Shown here: in pieces, positions 1-8,177 of the stretch
Position numbering within the stretch: the first letter of the stretch is position 1
Layout of the letters: the number at the start of each line of letters is the position of its first letter
Translations under genes and position numbers: made by a program
Assembly (NCBI GenBank): GCA_026225155.1
Contig: JAMFSG010000352.1
Span: forward strand, 1-23,180
DNA: 23,180 bases
Direction: 5' to 3'
Source of the DNA: Verrucomicrobiota bacterium
Lineage (GTDB): Bacteria > Verrucomicrobiota > Verrucomicrobiia > Limisphaerales > UBA11358
The notes under the pieces: model-generated
What the model saw: only the letters and a program-made list of their open reading frames with translations
The model's database searches: none
Told to the model about the DNA's origin: nothing

Positions 1-1
1 C

Positions 2-715
2 CGTTACAAACAAACTTCCGCCGGCATTTTATGGTCATTGATCCGTCCAATCCTAACAATGTTGGCGTTGATGGTGGTGGTGAAATTCGGAAAATTGCCG
101 ACGGGCGGAACGCACGCCGCCTTGTTTATTTTTACGGCGATGCTGCCGTGGCAGTTTTTTTCCACCGCCTTGTCGGAAAGCGGCGGCAGCCTGATCGCCA
201 ATGCCAATTTGGTTTCAAAAGTTTATTTTCCGCGTCTGATTGTGCCGACCAGCAGCATGATTGTCTGCTTCGCGGATTTTTTGATCTCGTCTGTTTTTCT
301 CGTGGCGCTGATGCTTTACTTTAAGTTTGTTCCGCCGGTGCAAATTTTATTGCTGCCGCTCCTGGTGCTGATGGTGATCGGCGTGTCGCTGGGCTCCGGT
401 TTATGGGTCGCCGCCTTGATGGTAAAATATCGCGACTTCCGTTTCATCGTGCCGTTTGTCGTGCAGTTTGGCGTCTATGCGTCGCCGGTAATCTTGAAAA
501 CCAGCATGGTGCCGGAAAAATGGGGGCTGAAATTCATCTATTCGCTGAACCCGATGGTCGGGGTCATTGACGGTTTTCGCTGGTGTATTTTGGGCGGGGA
601 GAATGTGATTTATTTGCCCGGTTTTTTCGCATCAGTGTTCATTGTGGTTTTCTTGATTGTGACCGGCGTCTGGTATTTCAGAAAAACCGAACGAACCTTT
701 GCCGACTTGATTTGA
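2..715 (+). CDS. wzm: Polysaccharide/O-antigen ABC exporter, permease subunit (ABC-2 type, Wzm-like), 5'-truncated
   Basis: Membrane subunit of an ABC transporter that moves a lipid-linked polysaccharide across the inner membrane. The reading frame is open to the window edge. Its first residues, RYKQTSAGILW followed by a Pro-rich LIRPILTM segment, match the conserved start of the ABC-2 permease core, so the gene begins upstream and roughly 25-35 residues are missing. The TTG at 38 is internal, not the start. Several hydrophobic segments follow, interrupted by the typical amphipathic motif around SKVYFPRLIVP and the late SLNPMVGVIDGFRW segment, both characteristic of Wzm/TagG-type permeases. 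The stop is 28 nt before the ATPase gene, so the two are translated from one transcript. Family assignment is firm; the substrate is not visible. Confidence 0.93.
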   Translation, partial: RYKQTSAGILWSLIRPILTMLALMVVVKFGKLPTGGTHAALFIFTAMLPWQFFSTALSESGGSLIANANLVSKVYFPRLIVPTSSMIVCFADFLISSVFLVALMLYFKFVPPVQILLLPLLVLMVIGVSLGSGLWVAALMVKYRDFRFIVPFVVQFGVYASPVILKTSMVPEKWGLKFIYSLNPMVGVIDGFRWCILGGENVIYLPGFFASVFIVVFLIVTGVWYFRKTERTFADLI

Positions 716-743
716 AAGATCCGGCCCATCCCATAAATTCTTT

Positions 744-2015
744 GTGAGTGATTCCATCATTACCGTAGAAAACCTGTCCAAGCGCTACCTGATTGGCCAT
801 CGGACCAGAGGCGAAGGATTGCGCCATGCCATTGAAAATGCCGTTCGCGCACCGCAGCAATGGTTCAAGCAGCGGCAGAAAAAACGCGCGGCGGCAACGG
901 AGGAATTCTGGGCGTTGAAAGATATTTCCTTCCAGATCAATCGCGGCGACGTGGTCGGCATCATTGGCCGCAATGGCGCGGGCAAATCCACGTTGTTGAA
1001 AATTTTGAGCCGCATCACGGAACCGACGAGCGGCCGCATCACGCTGGACGGCCGCGTGGCGAGCTTGCTGGAAGTCGGCACCGGCTTCCATGCCGAATTG
1101 ACCGGCCGCGAAAATGTTTTCCTCAACGGAACCATCCTCGGGATGAGCCGCGTGGAAATCAAAAAGAAGTTCGATGAAATCGTGGCATTCTCCGAGATTG
1201 AAGCCTTCATTGATACGCCGGTGAAACGCTATTCCAGCGGCATGTATGTGCGTCTGGCGTTCGCCGTCGCGGCGCATCTGGAGCCGGAAATCCTGATCGT
1301 GGATGAGGTCCTGGCGGTGGGCGACGCGGAATTTCAAAAAAAATGCCTCGGAAAAATGAAGACCGTGGCCGGCCACGGTCGCACGGTGTTGTTTGTCAGC
1401 CACAACATGACCGCAATTTCCAACCTGTGTTCCAAAGCCATTCTTTTGGAAAAAGGCCGGCTTACCAAACTGGGGGAAGTTCCCGAAGTTTCAAAGGCTT
1501 ATGCGGCCAGCTATAAAGGCAAAGAATTTGCAAATTTGCTGGAGCATCCCGAACGAATGGGCGAAGGCAAAGTGCAATTCACCAAATTGTGGATCGAAGA
1601 CAAAAATCAAAACACCCTCGACCGGGTTTTGTCCGGCCAGGAAGTGGTGATTGCCGCGGAATATAAATCAAAAGAAAACCAAACCTTGCGAAAAGTGCGC
1701 GCCTCTTTTGGCATCACCGATTCGGTCGGCCAGATTTTATTTCTTGCTTCCACGGAATTGACCTCGCCCGGCATCCACGATTTTCCGCCGGAAGGAATTA
1801 TCCGCTGCCTTATTCCCCGGTTTCCTTTATCGGGGAGCGAATACCAAATCTCGCCTTATTTTGAAGTGGACGGAGTCATGCAAGACTTGATCGAGGCGGC
1901 GGCAACAATTCTGGTGGAAGATGGAGATTTTTATGGCAGCGGAAAACTTTATCCGCCAGGTTGGCAGGGCAAAGGCGTCCTCGTTGACCACCAATGGACT
2001 TTGCCGAAAGCGTGA
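744..2015 (+). CDS. wzt: Polysaccharide ABC exporter, ATP-binding subunit with C-terminal substrate-recognition domain (Wzt-like)
   Basis: ATPase partner of the preceding permease, 423 aa, starting at GTG 744 because the protein then begins with the normal nucleotide-binding-domain opening (IITVENLSKRY). Walker A is GRNGAGKS at residues 75-82, the signature is YSSGM at 163-167, Walker B is ILIVDEVL at 183-190, and the H-loop His is residue 220. An insertion between the first strand and Walker A (about 20-55) is typical of polysaccharide/teichoic-acid exporters. Residues about 265-423 form an extra beta-rich domain like the Wzt C-terminal domain. In E. coli O8/O9a that domain binds the modified non-reducing end of the finished glycan before export. 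Its presence suggests a capped polymer here; a methyltransferase lies two genes downstream. Confidence 0.94.
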   Translation: MSDSIITVENLSKRYLIGHRTRGEGLRHAIENAVRAPQQWFKQRQKKRAAATEEFWALKDISFQINRGDVVGIIGRNGAGKSTLLKILSRITEPTSGRITLDGRVASLLEVGTGFHAELTGRENVFLNGTILGMSRVEIKKKFDEIVAFSEIEAFIDTPVKRYSSGMYVRLAFAVAAHLEPEILIVDEVLAVGDAEFQKKCLGKMKTVAGHGRTVLFVSHNMTAISNLCSKAILLEKGRLTKLGEVPEVSKAYAASYKGKEFANLLEHPERMGEGKVQFTKLWIEDKNQNTLDRVLSGQEVVIAAEYKSKENQTLRKVRASFGITDSVGQILFLASTELTSPGIHDFPPEGIIRCLIPRFPLSGSEYQISPYFEVDGVMQDLIEAAATILVEDGDFYGSGKLYPPGWQGKGVLVDHQWTLPKA

Positions 2016-2016
2016 C

Positions 2017-2039
2017 GGCTTTAATTGATCATTAAAGCC
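2017..2039 (+). other. Intercistronic hairpin between wzt and the next gene
   Basis: A perfect 9-bp inverted repeat (GGCTTTAAT / ATTAAAGCC) with a 5-nt loop starts 1 nt after the wzt stop codon and ends 10 nt before the next start. No T-tract follows, so it does not look like an intrinsic terminator. An RNA-processing, stabilising or attenuating role is possible but only inferred. Confidence 0.55.
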
Positions 2040-2049
2040 TGGAAACGAT

Positions 2050-3009
2050 ATGTATAAACCCCCTGTTGCCTTTTTTGGTTTCAACCGTCCGGATTGCACC
2101 AAAGTGGTCTTTGAAGAAATCCGGCGCTTTCGCCCGGAAAAATTATTGCTGGTGGCGGACGGTCCGCGGTCAACCGTTCCCACCGACAAACTTCGTTGCG
2201 AAGCCGTTCGTGAAATCATGACTTCAGTAGATTGGGAATGTGAAGTGAAGACAAACTTCTCCGCAGAAAATCTCGGCTGTCAAAACCGGATGTCCTCCGG
2301 CATTGACTGGGTTTTTTCGCAAGTTGAAGAAGCCGTGTTGCTGGAAGATGATTGTGTGCCGACACCAGATTTTTTCCGGTTCTGTTCCGAAATGCTGATA
2401 CGATATCGCAATGATCCGAAAATCATGCACATCGGCGGCACGAATTTTCAGGGCGGACGTTTGCGCGGCGAAGGGAGTTATTATTTTTCGAAATTTATCC
2501 ACATTTGGGGCTGGGCCTCATGGCGGAGAGCTTGGCAGCATTATGACGTCACCATGTCTTCCTGGCCCCAAGCCAAACAGGAAGATTGGATTTCAAAAAT
2601 CTATTCAACGCAGGTTGAGCGCGATTATTGGAACAAGATGTTTGATATCATCCATTCCGGGAAAGCCCATACTTGGGATTATCAATGGCTTTACGCGTGT
2701 TTGCGGCAGGATGGCATCGGGATCATCCCCAACGTGAATCTAATCACCAACATTGGTGCTGGCCCAGATGCCACGCATACGAAAGGAGCGGACGGGTCGC
2801 TGGAAATTCCCGCCGGAACCTTGGGCGAGTTGCGGCATCCGCAAAATATTTTGGTCAATCGTGCGGCAGACCGGTTTACATTTGATGAACATTGCGGCGG
2901 AAAGGAATTGTTCCGGGAACGAAAACTGGTTAACCGGGTTCGTCGCAGACTGTCCAAATTAAAACATAAATTTTTTGCCGGTGCCAAATTCAGCCATGAA
3001 AAACTGTAA
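2050..3009 (+). CDS. Glycosyltransferase, GT-A fold (GT2/GNT-I-like)
   Basis: Predicted sugar transferase of 319 aa acting on the cytoplasmic side during assembly of the polysaccharide. The N-terminus (PPVAFFGFNRPD, then LLLVADGPR at about 32-40) is the Rossmann-like nucleotide-sugar half of a GT-A fold. LLEDDCVP at 97-104 carries the acidic DxD-type metal/nucleotide site. HIWGWASWRRAW at 151-162 is a motif of the enzyme group related to GNT-I and HlpA-like transferases. The start ATG at 2050 has a GGAAAC stretch a few bases upstream, one of the few possible ribosome-binding sites in the cluster. The 3' end overlaps the next gene by 14 nt. Donor and acceptor sugars cannot be read from the sequence. 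Confidence 0.85.
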   Translation: MYKPPVAFFGFNRPDCTKVVFEEIRRFRPEKLLLVADGPRSTVPTDKLRCEAVREIMTSVDWECEVKTNFSAENLGCQNRMSSGIDWVFSQVEEAVLLEDDCVPTPDFFRFCSEMLIRYRNDPKIMHIGGTNFQGGRLRGEGSYYFSKFIHIWGWASWRRAWQHYDVTMSSWPQAKQEDWISKIYSTQVERDYWNKMFDIIHSGKAHTWDYQWLYACLRQDGIGIIPNVNLITNIGAGPDATHTKGADGSLEIPAGTLGELRHPQNILVNRAADRFTFDEHCGGKELFRERKLVNRVRRRLSKLKHKFFAGAKFSHEKL

Positions 3010-3760
3010 CATATGCGACGGTCAAGTGGTGGAACATGCCCGTGCGAGAGTCCGTGACAAATACGACGCGGTTTTTTTGAGATGCTTGAATTGCGGGTTT
3101 ATTTTTATTCCCGATCCTTGCTGGCTTGCGGAAGCCTACGCCGAACCCATTAACCGTTCTGACACCGGCTATGTTCGGCGGAATCTGTGGGCGCGCGACC
3201 GCATGGATGTATGCATTGAGACGAATTTAAATCCAAATGGAGTTTTTTTGGATTATGCCGCCGGCTATGGATTGTTTGTGCGGCTGATGCGCGACATTGG
3301 ATATGATTTTCGGTGGTCAGATTTATATTGCCAGAATCTTTTCGCGCAAGGCTTTGAAGTTTCCGAGCCATTGGCCGGCCCTTTTGAAGCGGTGACCGCT
3401 TTTGAAGTATTTGAACACCTGGTAAACCCGGTTGCGGAAGCAAAAAAACTTTTGGCCATTACGGACTGTTTGATTTTTAGCACAAAACTGGTTCCCGATC
3501 CGGCGCCACAACCCCAAGATTGGTGGTATTACGGATTGGAACACGGCCAGCATATCGCGTTCTATTCCCGTAAAAGCCTGGAAGTTTTGGCTGCACAGTT
3601 TGGCTGCCATGTGGTGACGGATGACAATGACCTGCATACCGGCTTGCATGTCTTTTCCCGGAAAAAAGTTTCTCCGAAATTTTTCCCGCGCCTGCGCTTA
3701 TGGCAGCGCGCTTGGCGAAAACTAAAGAACAGGAATAAGCGGGCACCATTGCCCGGTTGA
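2996..3760 (+). CDS. Zinc-ribbon class I SAM-dependent methyltransferase
   Basis: Predicted methyltransferase of 254 aa. The ATG at 2996 is chosen because it puts the zinc ribbon at the N-terminus (CNIC at residues 4-7, CLNC at 30-33), the usual layout of this group. A longer frame from TTG 2975 adds seven unsupported residues. The SAM-binding loop is FLDYAAGYG at 84-92, a variant of the glycine-rich motif I, followed by an acidic residue at the end of the next strand (WSDLY, about 107-111). EVFEHL, about 50 residues further on, fits the later motif of Methyltransf_23-type enzymes. The start overlaps the glycosyltransferase gene by 14 nt, implying translational coupling. It could methylate a sugar in the repeat unit or cap the chain end; the latter would fit the Wzt C-terminal domain. 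Confidence 0.85.
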   Translation: MKNCNICDGQVVEHARARVRDKYDAVFLRCLNCGFIFIPDPCWLAEAYAEPINRSDTGYVRRNLWARDRMDVCIETNLNPNGVFLDYAAGYGLFVRLMRDIGYDFRWSDLYCQNLFAQGFEVSEPLAGPFEAVTAFEVFEHLVNPVAEAKKLLAITDCLIFSTKLVPDPAPQPQDWWYYGLEHGQHIAFYSRKSLEVLAAQFGCHVVTDDNDLHTGLHVFSRKKVSPKFFPRLRLWQRAWRKLKNRNKRAPLPG

Positions 3761-3784
3761 CGTAAATTCTTTCATCATAAACAG

Positions 3785-5080
3785 ATGAACATCATTTATG
3801 ACCTGTCAATTTTCGGGGAGGCGCAAAAAAATTCCAATGCGCGGGCTGGCATTTACCGGGTCGTGGAAAATCTGGCGCGGGCTTTGATAAATTCCGGGCG
3901 CTGCTCCGTTCGCTTGAGCGCTCTGGATGGCGACGCCTACAATTTAACGCTGCAACATCTGCTTGCGTCGCCGGAATACCGGGAGATTTATCTTTCCCGT
4001 TTTCCGCATTCCAGAATCCACGGTCGGGTCGCCCACTGGTATTTCAAAATGAATGCGCGGGTTGGCTTGGCCGCGGGCATCAAAAAAATTGGCTGGAAAT
4101 CTTTGCGCAAGCTGGCACGCCATTCCGAAGAATTTTTCAAGCCGGATTTAGAAGCTGAACTGGATCTGGAAAACGCCGATATTTTTCATTCGCCGTTTTA
4201 CGCCATCCCGCCCGCAGTGCGGAAATATAAAAAAGTGAAAACTTTTTTGACCGTGTATGATTTGATTCCGATCTTGCATCCGCAATTTTTCGTAAAAGCA
4301 ACTGATGGTGGTGACCATATCCTCAAAACCATCGTGGACGGAATCGGCCGGGAAGATTGGGTGACTTGTATTTCGCAGGCGACCAAGGATGATTTATGCA
4401 ACTACCGTCCTGACCTGGATCCGCGCCGGATTTCTGTGATCCATCTAGGCGCGTCCAAATGGTTTTACCCATGCAAAGATGAGGCGACCATCGAACGGGC
4501 ACGGGCAAAGTATAAAATTCCCGCCGGGCGATATATTTTGAGCGTCTGCACTTTGGAGCCGCGCAAAAATCTGGCGCATTTGATCCGTTGTTTCGCGCAG
4601 TTGATCCAGCAAGAACAGTTGTCGGATTTGAAATTGGTTTTGGTCGGCAATCTCGGATGGAAATACGAATCCATTTTTGCCGAAATGACTTCGGCGAAAG
4701 ATTTGCGGGACAGAATCATCATCACCGGCTATGTGGCCGACGAAGACCTGGCCGCAATTTACAGTGGCTCACTTTTTTTTGTATATCCATCGTTTTATGA
4801 AGGCTTTGGGCTGCCGCCGTTGGAGGCCATGCAATGCGGCGTGCCGGTGATCACCTCCAACACCTCGTCATTGCCGGAAGTTGTTGGCACCGCCGGCTTG
4901 ATGGTTGATCCGCGCGACGGCGATGCGTTGTGCGCCGCGATATTAAAGCTGGAGTCCGATAAAGAATTGCGCGCGACGCTGGCGCAAAAATCCTTGAAAC
5001 AGGCGCAACAATTCAGTTGGGATGAATGTGCCAGCCAAACATTGACAGCCTACGAGACGGCTTTGTCGGGTAAGATATGA
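3785..5080 (+). CDS. Glycosyltransferase family 4 (GT-B, WbaZ/mannosyltransferase-like)
   Basis: GT-B retaining glycosyltransferase of 431 aa. The N-terminal acceptor domain opens with MNIIYDLSIF and a GIYRVVENLARAL helix (about 22-34), as in WbaZ/WbdB-type mannosyltransferases. The C-terminal donor domain includes TLEPRKNL at 256-263, the GY-V-DEDLAAIY segment around 315-326, and the E-x7-E motif in YEGFGLPPLEAM (Glu339 and Glu347), the nucleotide-sugar signature of GT4. Length is normal and no frame disruption is seen. It starts 24 nt after the methyltransferase stop and overlaps the next gene by ATGA. Mannose or a related sugar from a GDP donor is plausible by family, but the specificity is inferred. 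Confidence 0.9.
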   Translation: MNIIYDLSIFGEAQKNSNARAGIYRVVENLARALINSGRCSVRLSALDGDAYNLTLQHLLASPEYREIYLSRFPHSRIHGRVAHWYFKMNARVGLAAGIKKIGWKSLRKLARHSEEFFKPDLEAELDLENADIFHSPFYAIPPAVRKYKKVKTFLTVYDLIPILHPQFFVKATDGGDHILKTIVDGIGREDWVTCISQATKDDLCNYRPDLDPRRISVIHLGASKWFYPCKDEATIERARAKYKIPAGRYILSVCTLEPRKNLAHLIRCFAQLIQQEQLSDLKLVLVGNLGWKYESIFAEMTSAKDLRDRIIITGYVADEDLAAIYSGSLFFVYPSFYEGFGLPPLEAMQCGVPVITSNTSSLPEVVGTAGLMVDPRDGDALCAAILKLESDKELRATLAQKSLKQAQQFSWDECASQTLTAYETALSGKI

Positions 5081-6315
5081 AAAAATTGCGCATCGCTGTC
5101 TGGCATAACCTTCCCAGCGGCGGAGCCAAACGCGCGTTGTGGGGCCATGTTGCAGGGCTGATCCGGCTGGGCCATCAGGTGGAATCGTGGTGCCCGGAAA
5201 TGGTGGATAAAAAATATTTGCCCTTGGGCGAACTTTGCCGGGAACACATTTTGCCGTTCCAGCCTGCGACATATAAAAAAGCTCCCAAATTTTTCGGCTG
5301 GGTTGCGGATGCCCGGCATGTAAAAAATCGCATCGCGGCCATGCGCGCACATTGCTCCGCCGCCGCCGCTGAAATCAACGCGGGTAATTTTGACATCGTG
5401 TTCGCCAACAGTTGCGTGGATCTGTTGGCACCGTCGCTCGCGCGCTTTTTGAAAGTGCCCAGCGTGCTTTATTTGGGAGAACCCAACCGGCGTTTTTACG
5501 AGGCGCTGGAAGAATCGCCTTGGGCCGCGCCGACGGGCGATCCCGGTTTGGTGCGGCTGACGCTCAATTCGATGAAAGGCCAGCACCGGCGCTTGTTGAT
5601 GCGGGAAGAACTGGATAACGCCGGCCGATACGACCGCATTCTGGTCAATTCATTTTACAGCCGCGAAAGCATTTTGCGCGCTTACGGTTTGGAATCCGAA
5701 GTTTGCTATCTCGGCATTGACACGGATTTTTTTCAACCCACGAATGAACCGGTTGAAAAATATGTCATTGGACTTGGATCGCTGCATCGCCATAAAGGCG
5801 CGAAACTGGCGATTCAAGCACTCGGACTGATTCCCGCCGCTCAACGGCCAAAACTGCTGTGGATCGGAAATATCACCGGCAATGTCAGCACGGCGGAATT
5901 GACGGAAATGGCAAAAAAATCCGGCGTCGAATTTGAAATTAAAATCATGGTGAAGGACGCCGAGTTGATTTCATATTTAAGCCGCGCCACGGCGATGATC
6001 TACACTTCCCGTCTGGAACCGTTCGGGCTTGCACCATTGGAAGCCAACGCATGTGGCACGCCAGTTATCGGTCTGGCCGAAGGCGGCGTGCGCGAAAGTA
6101 TTGTGCCGGGCGAGAATGGATTGTTGGCCGCCAATGCCCGGCCCGAAACTGTCGCGGCCACGCTCAAAAAAATGATTGAAGATCCGGTGCTGGCCGCCCA
6201 ATTAAGAAGCCGAAGCCGCAAAGCGGTTTTATCGCGCTGGAAAACTTCCACGGCCGTGGAACGGCTGGAAGCTGCGTTGTTCGATGTGTTGGCATCCACC
6301 GGCCATCGGAAATAA
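5077..6315 (+). CDS. Glycosyltransferase family 4 (GT-B)
   Basis: Second GT-B enzyme, 412 aa, starting inside the stop of the previous gene (ATGA overlap), which indicates coupled translation. The N-terminal domain has the acceptor-side start IAVWHNLPSGGAKRAL with the Gly-Gly loop near residues 14-17. The donor domain has GLGSLHRHKG at 232-241 and the E-x7-E motif EPFGLAPLE at 314-322, then GTPVIGLAEGGVRE at about 327-340, all standard for GT4. Residues 106-110 (DIVFA) and LGEPNRRFYE at 133-142 lie in the acceptor-binding half. It would add one sugar of the repeat unit; which sugar cannot be told. Confidence 0.9.
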   Translation: MKKLRIAVWHNLPSGGAKRALWGHVAGLIRLGHQVESWCPEMVDKKYLPLGELCREHILPFQPATYKKAPKFFGWVADARHVKNRIAAMRAHCSAAAAEINAGNFDIVFANSCVDLLAPSLARFLKVPSVLYLGEPNRRFYEALEESPWAAPTGDPGLVRLTLNSMKGQHRRLLMREELDNAGRYDRILVNSFYSRESILRAYGLESEVCYLGIDTDFFQPTNEPVEKYVIGLGSLHRHKGAKLAIQALGLIPAAQRPKLLWIGNITGNVSTAELTEMAKKSGVEFEIKIMVKDAELISYLSRATAMIYTSRLEPFGLAPLEANACGTPVIGLAEGGVRESIVPGENGLLAANARPETVAATLKKMIEDPVLAAQLRSRSRKAVLSRWKTSTAVERLEAALFDVLASTGHRK

Positions 6316-6338
6316 ATTGCCAGATCCGAAATACACCC

Positions 6339-7160
6339 ATGAAACGCCTGGCCATTTATGCGCACTACGACAGCTCGCCGTCGGTGGCCGGCCATGTATT
6401 TTTTTATCTGCGAAAAATCGCCGAACTGGGTTTTCAAATTAGTTTCGTTTCCAATTCGGAAATTTCCACCGCGAGCGAAACCTCGCTGAAAAAAATCTGC
6501 GAACGTGTCATCGTGCGGGAAAATAGCGGACTGGATTTTGCGATGTGGCAGCGCGGTTTGGCGGAATATGACCGGTTGCAATTCGATGAATTATTGCTGA
6601 CCAATTCCAGCATCATCGGGCCGGTGCAGCCGCTCGCGCCGCTCTGGCAAAATCCCGCCGTGGCGGATTGTGATTTCTGGGGATTGACCGACAACAACGA
6701 ATTGAACCATCACCTGCAAAGTTATTTTCTCGTTTTCCGAAAACCGGCGCTTCACAGTCCGCGCTTTGCGGATTTTTGGCAGGCCGTATTGCCTTACAAA
6801 AATAAACCGCAGGTGATCCGCAGTTACGAAGCCGGCCTGACTTTGTGGTTTGAAGAAGCCGGCTTCAAATGGAAGGCGATTTATTCCCAATATGAAATTT
6901 GGCGGCTGTTTTTGCGGTCGCGCGGCTCGCTGCGTAAAGCCGCTGACTTTGGACTTCGCTACGATTTGAAAAATCCGCTTAACACGACGCTTTATGCGCC
7001 GGATATTTTATTGCAATCCGGCATGCCGTTTTTGAAAGCCGCGCTGCTGAAAAATTGTTTTTCGGCAGCCAACCAGCGCCGGGCATTTGCGTGGCTGAAA
7101 AAAGCAAATTTGCCCGCCGAGCTTGAAGAAGTATTCGCATCCCGTTCGCCCGGTTGCTGA
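6339..7160 (+). CDS. RgpF-like rhamnan synthesis F family protein
   Basis: Protein of 273 aa with the hallmarks of the rhamnan synthesis protein F family (Pfam RgpF): LAIYAHYD at 4-11, ENSGLDFAMWQRGL at 61-74, LLLTNSSIIGP at 85-95, DFWGLTDN at 112-119 and HLQSYFLVFRK at 125-135. In streptococci RgpF takes part in making rhamnose-glucose polysaccharide, and the domain is widespread in O-antigen and capsule loci as a glycosyltransferase-like module. Here it is a stand-alone single domain. It starts 23 nt after the preceding GT4 gene and ends 12 nt before the GT2 gene. Rhamnose transfer is plausible, but no dTDP-rhamnose genes are in the window. Confidence 0.86.
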   Translation: MKRLAIYAHYDSSPSVAGHVFFYLRKIAELGFQISFVSNSEISTASETSLKKICERVIVRENSGLDFAMWQRGLAEYDRLQFDELLLTNSSIIGPVQPLAPLWQNPAVADCDFWGLTDNNELNHHLQSYFLVFRKPALHSPRFADFWQAVLPYKNKPQVIRSYEAGLTLWFEEAGFKWKAIYSQYEIWRLFLRSRGSLRKAADFGLRYDLKNPLNTTLYAPDILLQSGMPFLKAALLKNCFSAANQRRAFAWLKKANLPAELEEVFASRSPGC

Positions 7161-7172
7161 CCCGAAAAATCC

Positions 7173-8177
7173 ATGCCTGATATTTTGGAAGATCAAAAGC
7201 TCGCGATCATTGTCCCGGCTTTCAAAGCTGATTTTTTGGCGAAAGCTCTGGCTTGTCTGGTCCAGCAAACGGATCAGCGTTTTAATTTGTATGTCTATGA
7301 TGATGCCAGTCCGGCGGACATCGAAGGCATTACGCGCTCAACTCTGGGCGCGCGCGCTTATATTTTCAAACGGTTTGAAAAAAATCTCGGCGGCACTTCG
7401 CTCGTGCAACAATGGGAACGCTGCATCCGTCTTTCCCGCGAACCGTGGATCTGGCTTTTTTCGGATGATGACCTGATGGAGCCTGGCTGTGTCGCGGCGT
7501 TTCATGAAGAATTGGAAAAAACCAATGGCCAGCATGATCTTTATCGTTTCAATACCGTCTGGGTCAATACGACCAAAAATTCCAGCGAAGAAAATTCTTT
7601 GCATCCGACCGAAGAGACGGGTGTTGATTTTTTGCGGATGAAATTGCGCAACATCCGCCGGAGCACGCTTCAGGAATTGATTTTTTCCCGGGCAGCTTGG
7701 GAAGCGTGTGGGGGCATTCCTGATTTTCCGCGCGCGTGGGCTTCGGATGACGCCTTCATCACGAAGCTCGGCGGACGCCGGACGATCAAGACCATCGCCG
7801 GCCCGCGCGTGATTTGGCGGTTAAGCGATGTAAATATAACCAATGACAATTCAGCGGCCAGCGTCCGCGCAAAATTGAATGCTTCGGAAGCATTTATCCG
7901 TTGGATGATTGATTATTTTGAACAGGCAAAACCGATCGGTCAAAAGCCGGACCGGCTGGAGATCAACCGCCTGACCGAAAACTGGCTTTTTGCCTTTGTC
8001 GAACGCTGCTGGCGTTTTATGGATTGGCACGCGAGCCGGCAAATCGAAAAAATTTCCACCGAGATTTGGGGACATTCATCCGGCCACGGTTTTTACAAAA
8101 CACAAAAATTCAACTTCCATCATTTCGTGAGAAAATGTTCGGGCAAAATCAAACGTCTCTTTTCAGGTCATGCTTAA
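7173..8177 (+). CDS. Glycosyltransferase family 2
   Basis: Inverting GT-A glycosyltransferase of 334 aa. The family start AIIVPAFKADFLAKALACLVQQ spans about 11-32, YDDASP at 42-47 is the first acidic motif that contacts the nucleotide, and WLFSDDDLMEPG at about 94-105 carries the DxD metal site (SDDD at 97-100). The segment FPRAWASDDAFI further on is the acceptor-side acidic motif expected for the catalytic base. The C-terminal part is basic and not obviously membrane-spanning. The 3' end overlaps the next start by 8 nt, consistent with operon translation. The sugar specificity is unknown. Confidence 0.88.
   Translation: MPDILEDQKLAIIVPAFKADFLAKALACLVQQTDQRFNLYVYDDASPADIEGITRSTLGARAYIFKRFEKNLGGTSLVQQWERCIRLSREPWIWLFSDDDLMEPGCVAAFHEELEKTNGQHDLYRFNTVWVNTTKNSSEENSLHPTEETGVDFLRMKLRNIRRSTLQELIFSRAAWEACGGIPDFPRAWASDDAFITKLGGRRTIKTIAGPRVIWRLSDVNITNDNSAASVRAKLNASEAFIRWMIDYFEQAKPIGQKPDRLEINRLTENWLFAFVERCWRFMDWHASRQIEKISTEIWGHSSGHGFYKTQKFNFHHFVRKCSGKIKRLFSGHA

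Noticed and set aside
38..40. TTG at 38 as the start of the export permease
   Set aside because: The frame continues to the window edge and the upstream codons encode conserved permease residues (RYKQT...), so the gene is truncated rather than starting here.
678..1403. A 241-codon minus-strand frame
   Set aside because: It is antisense to the Wzt-like ATPase, which has intact Walker, signature and H-loop motifs on the plus strand.
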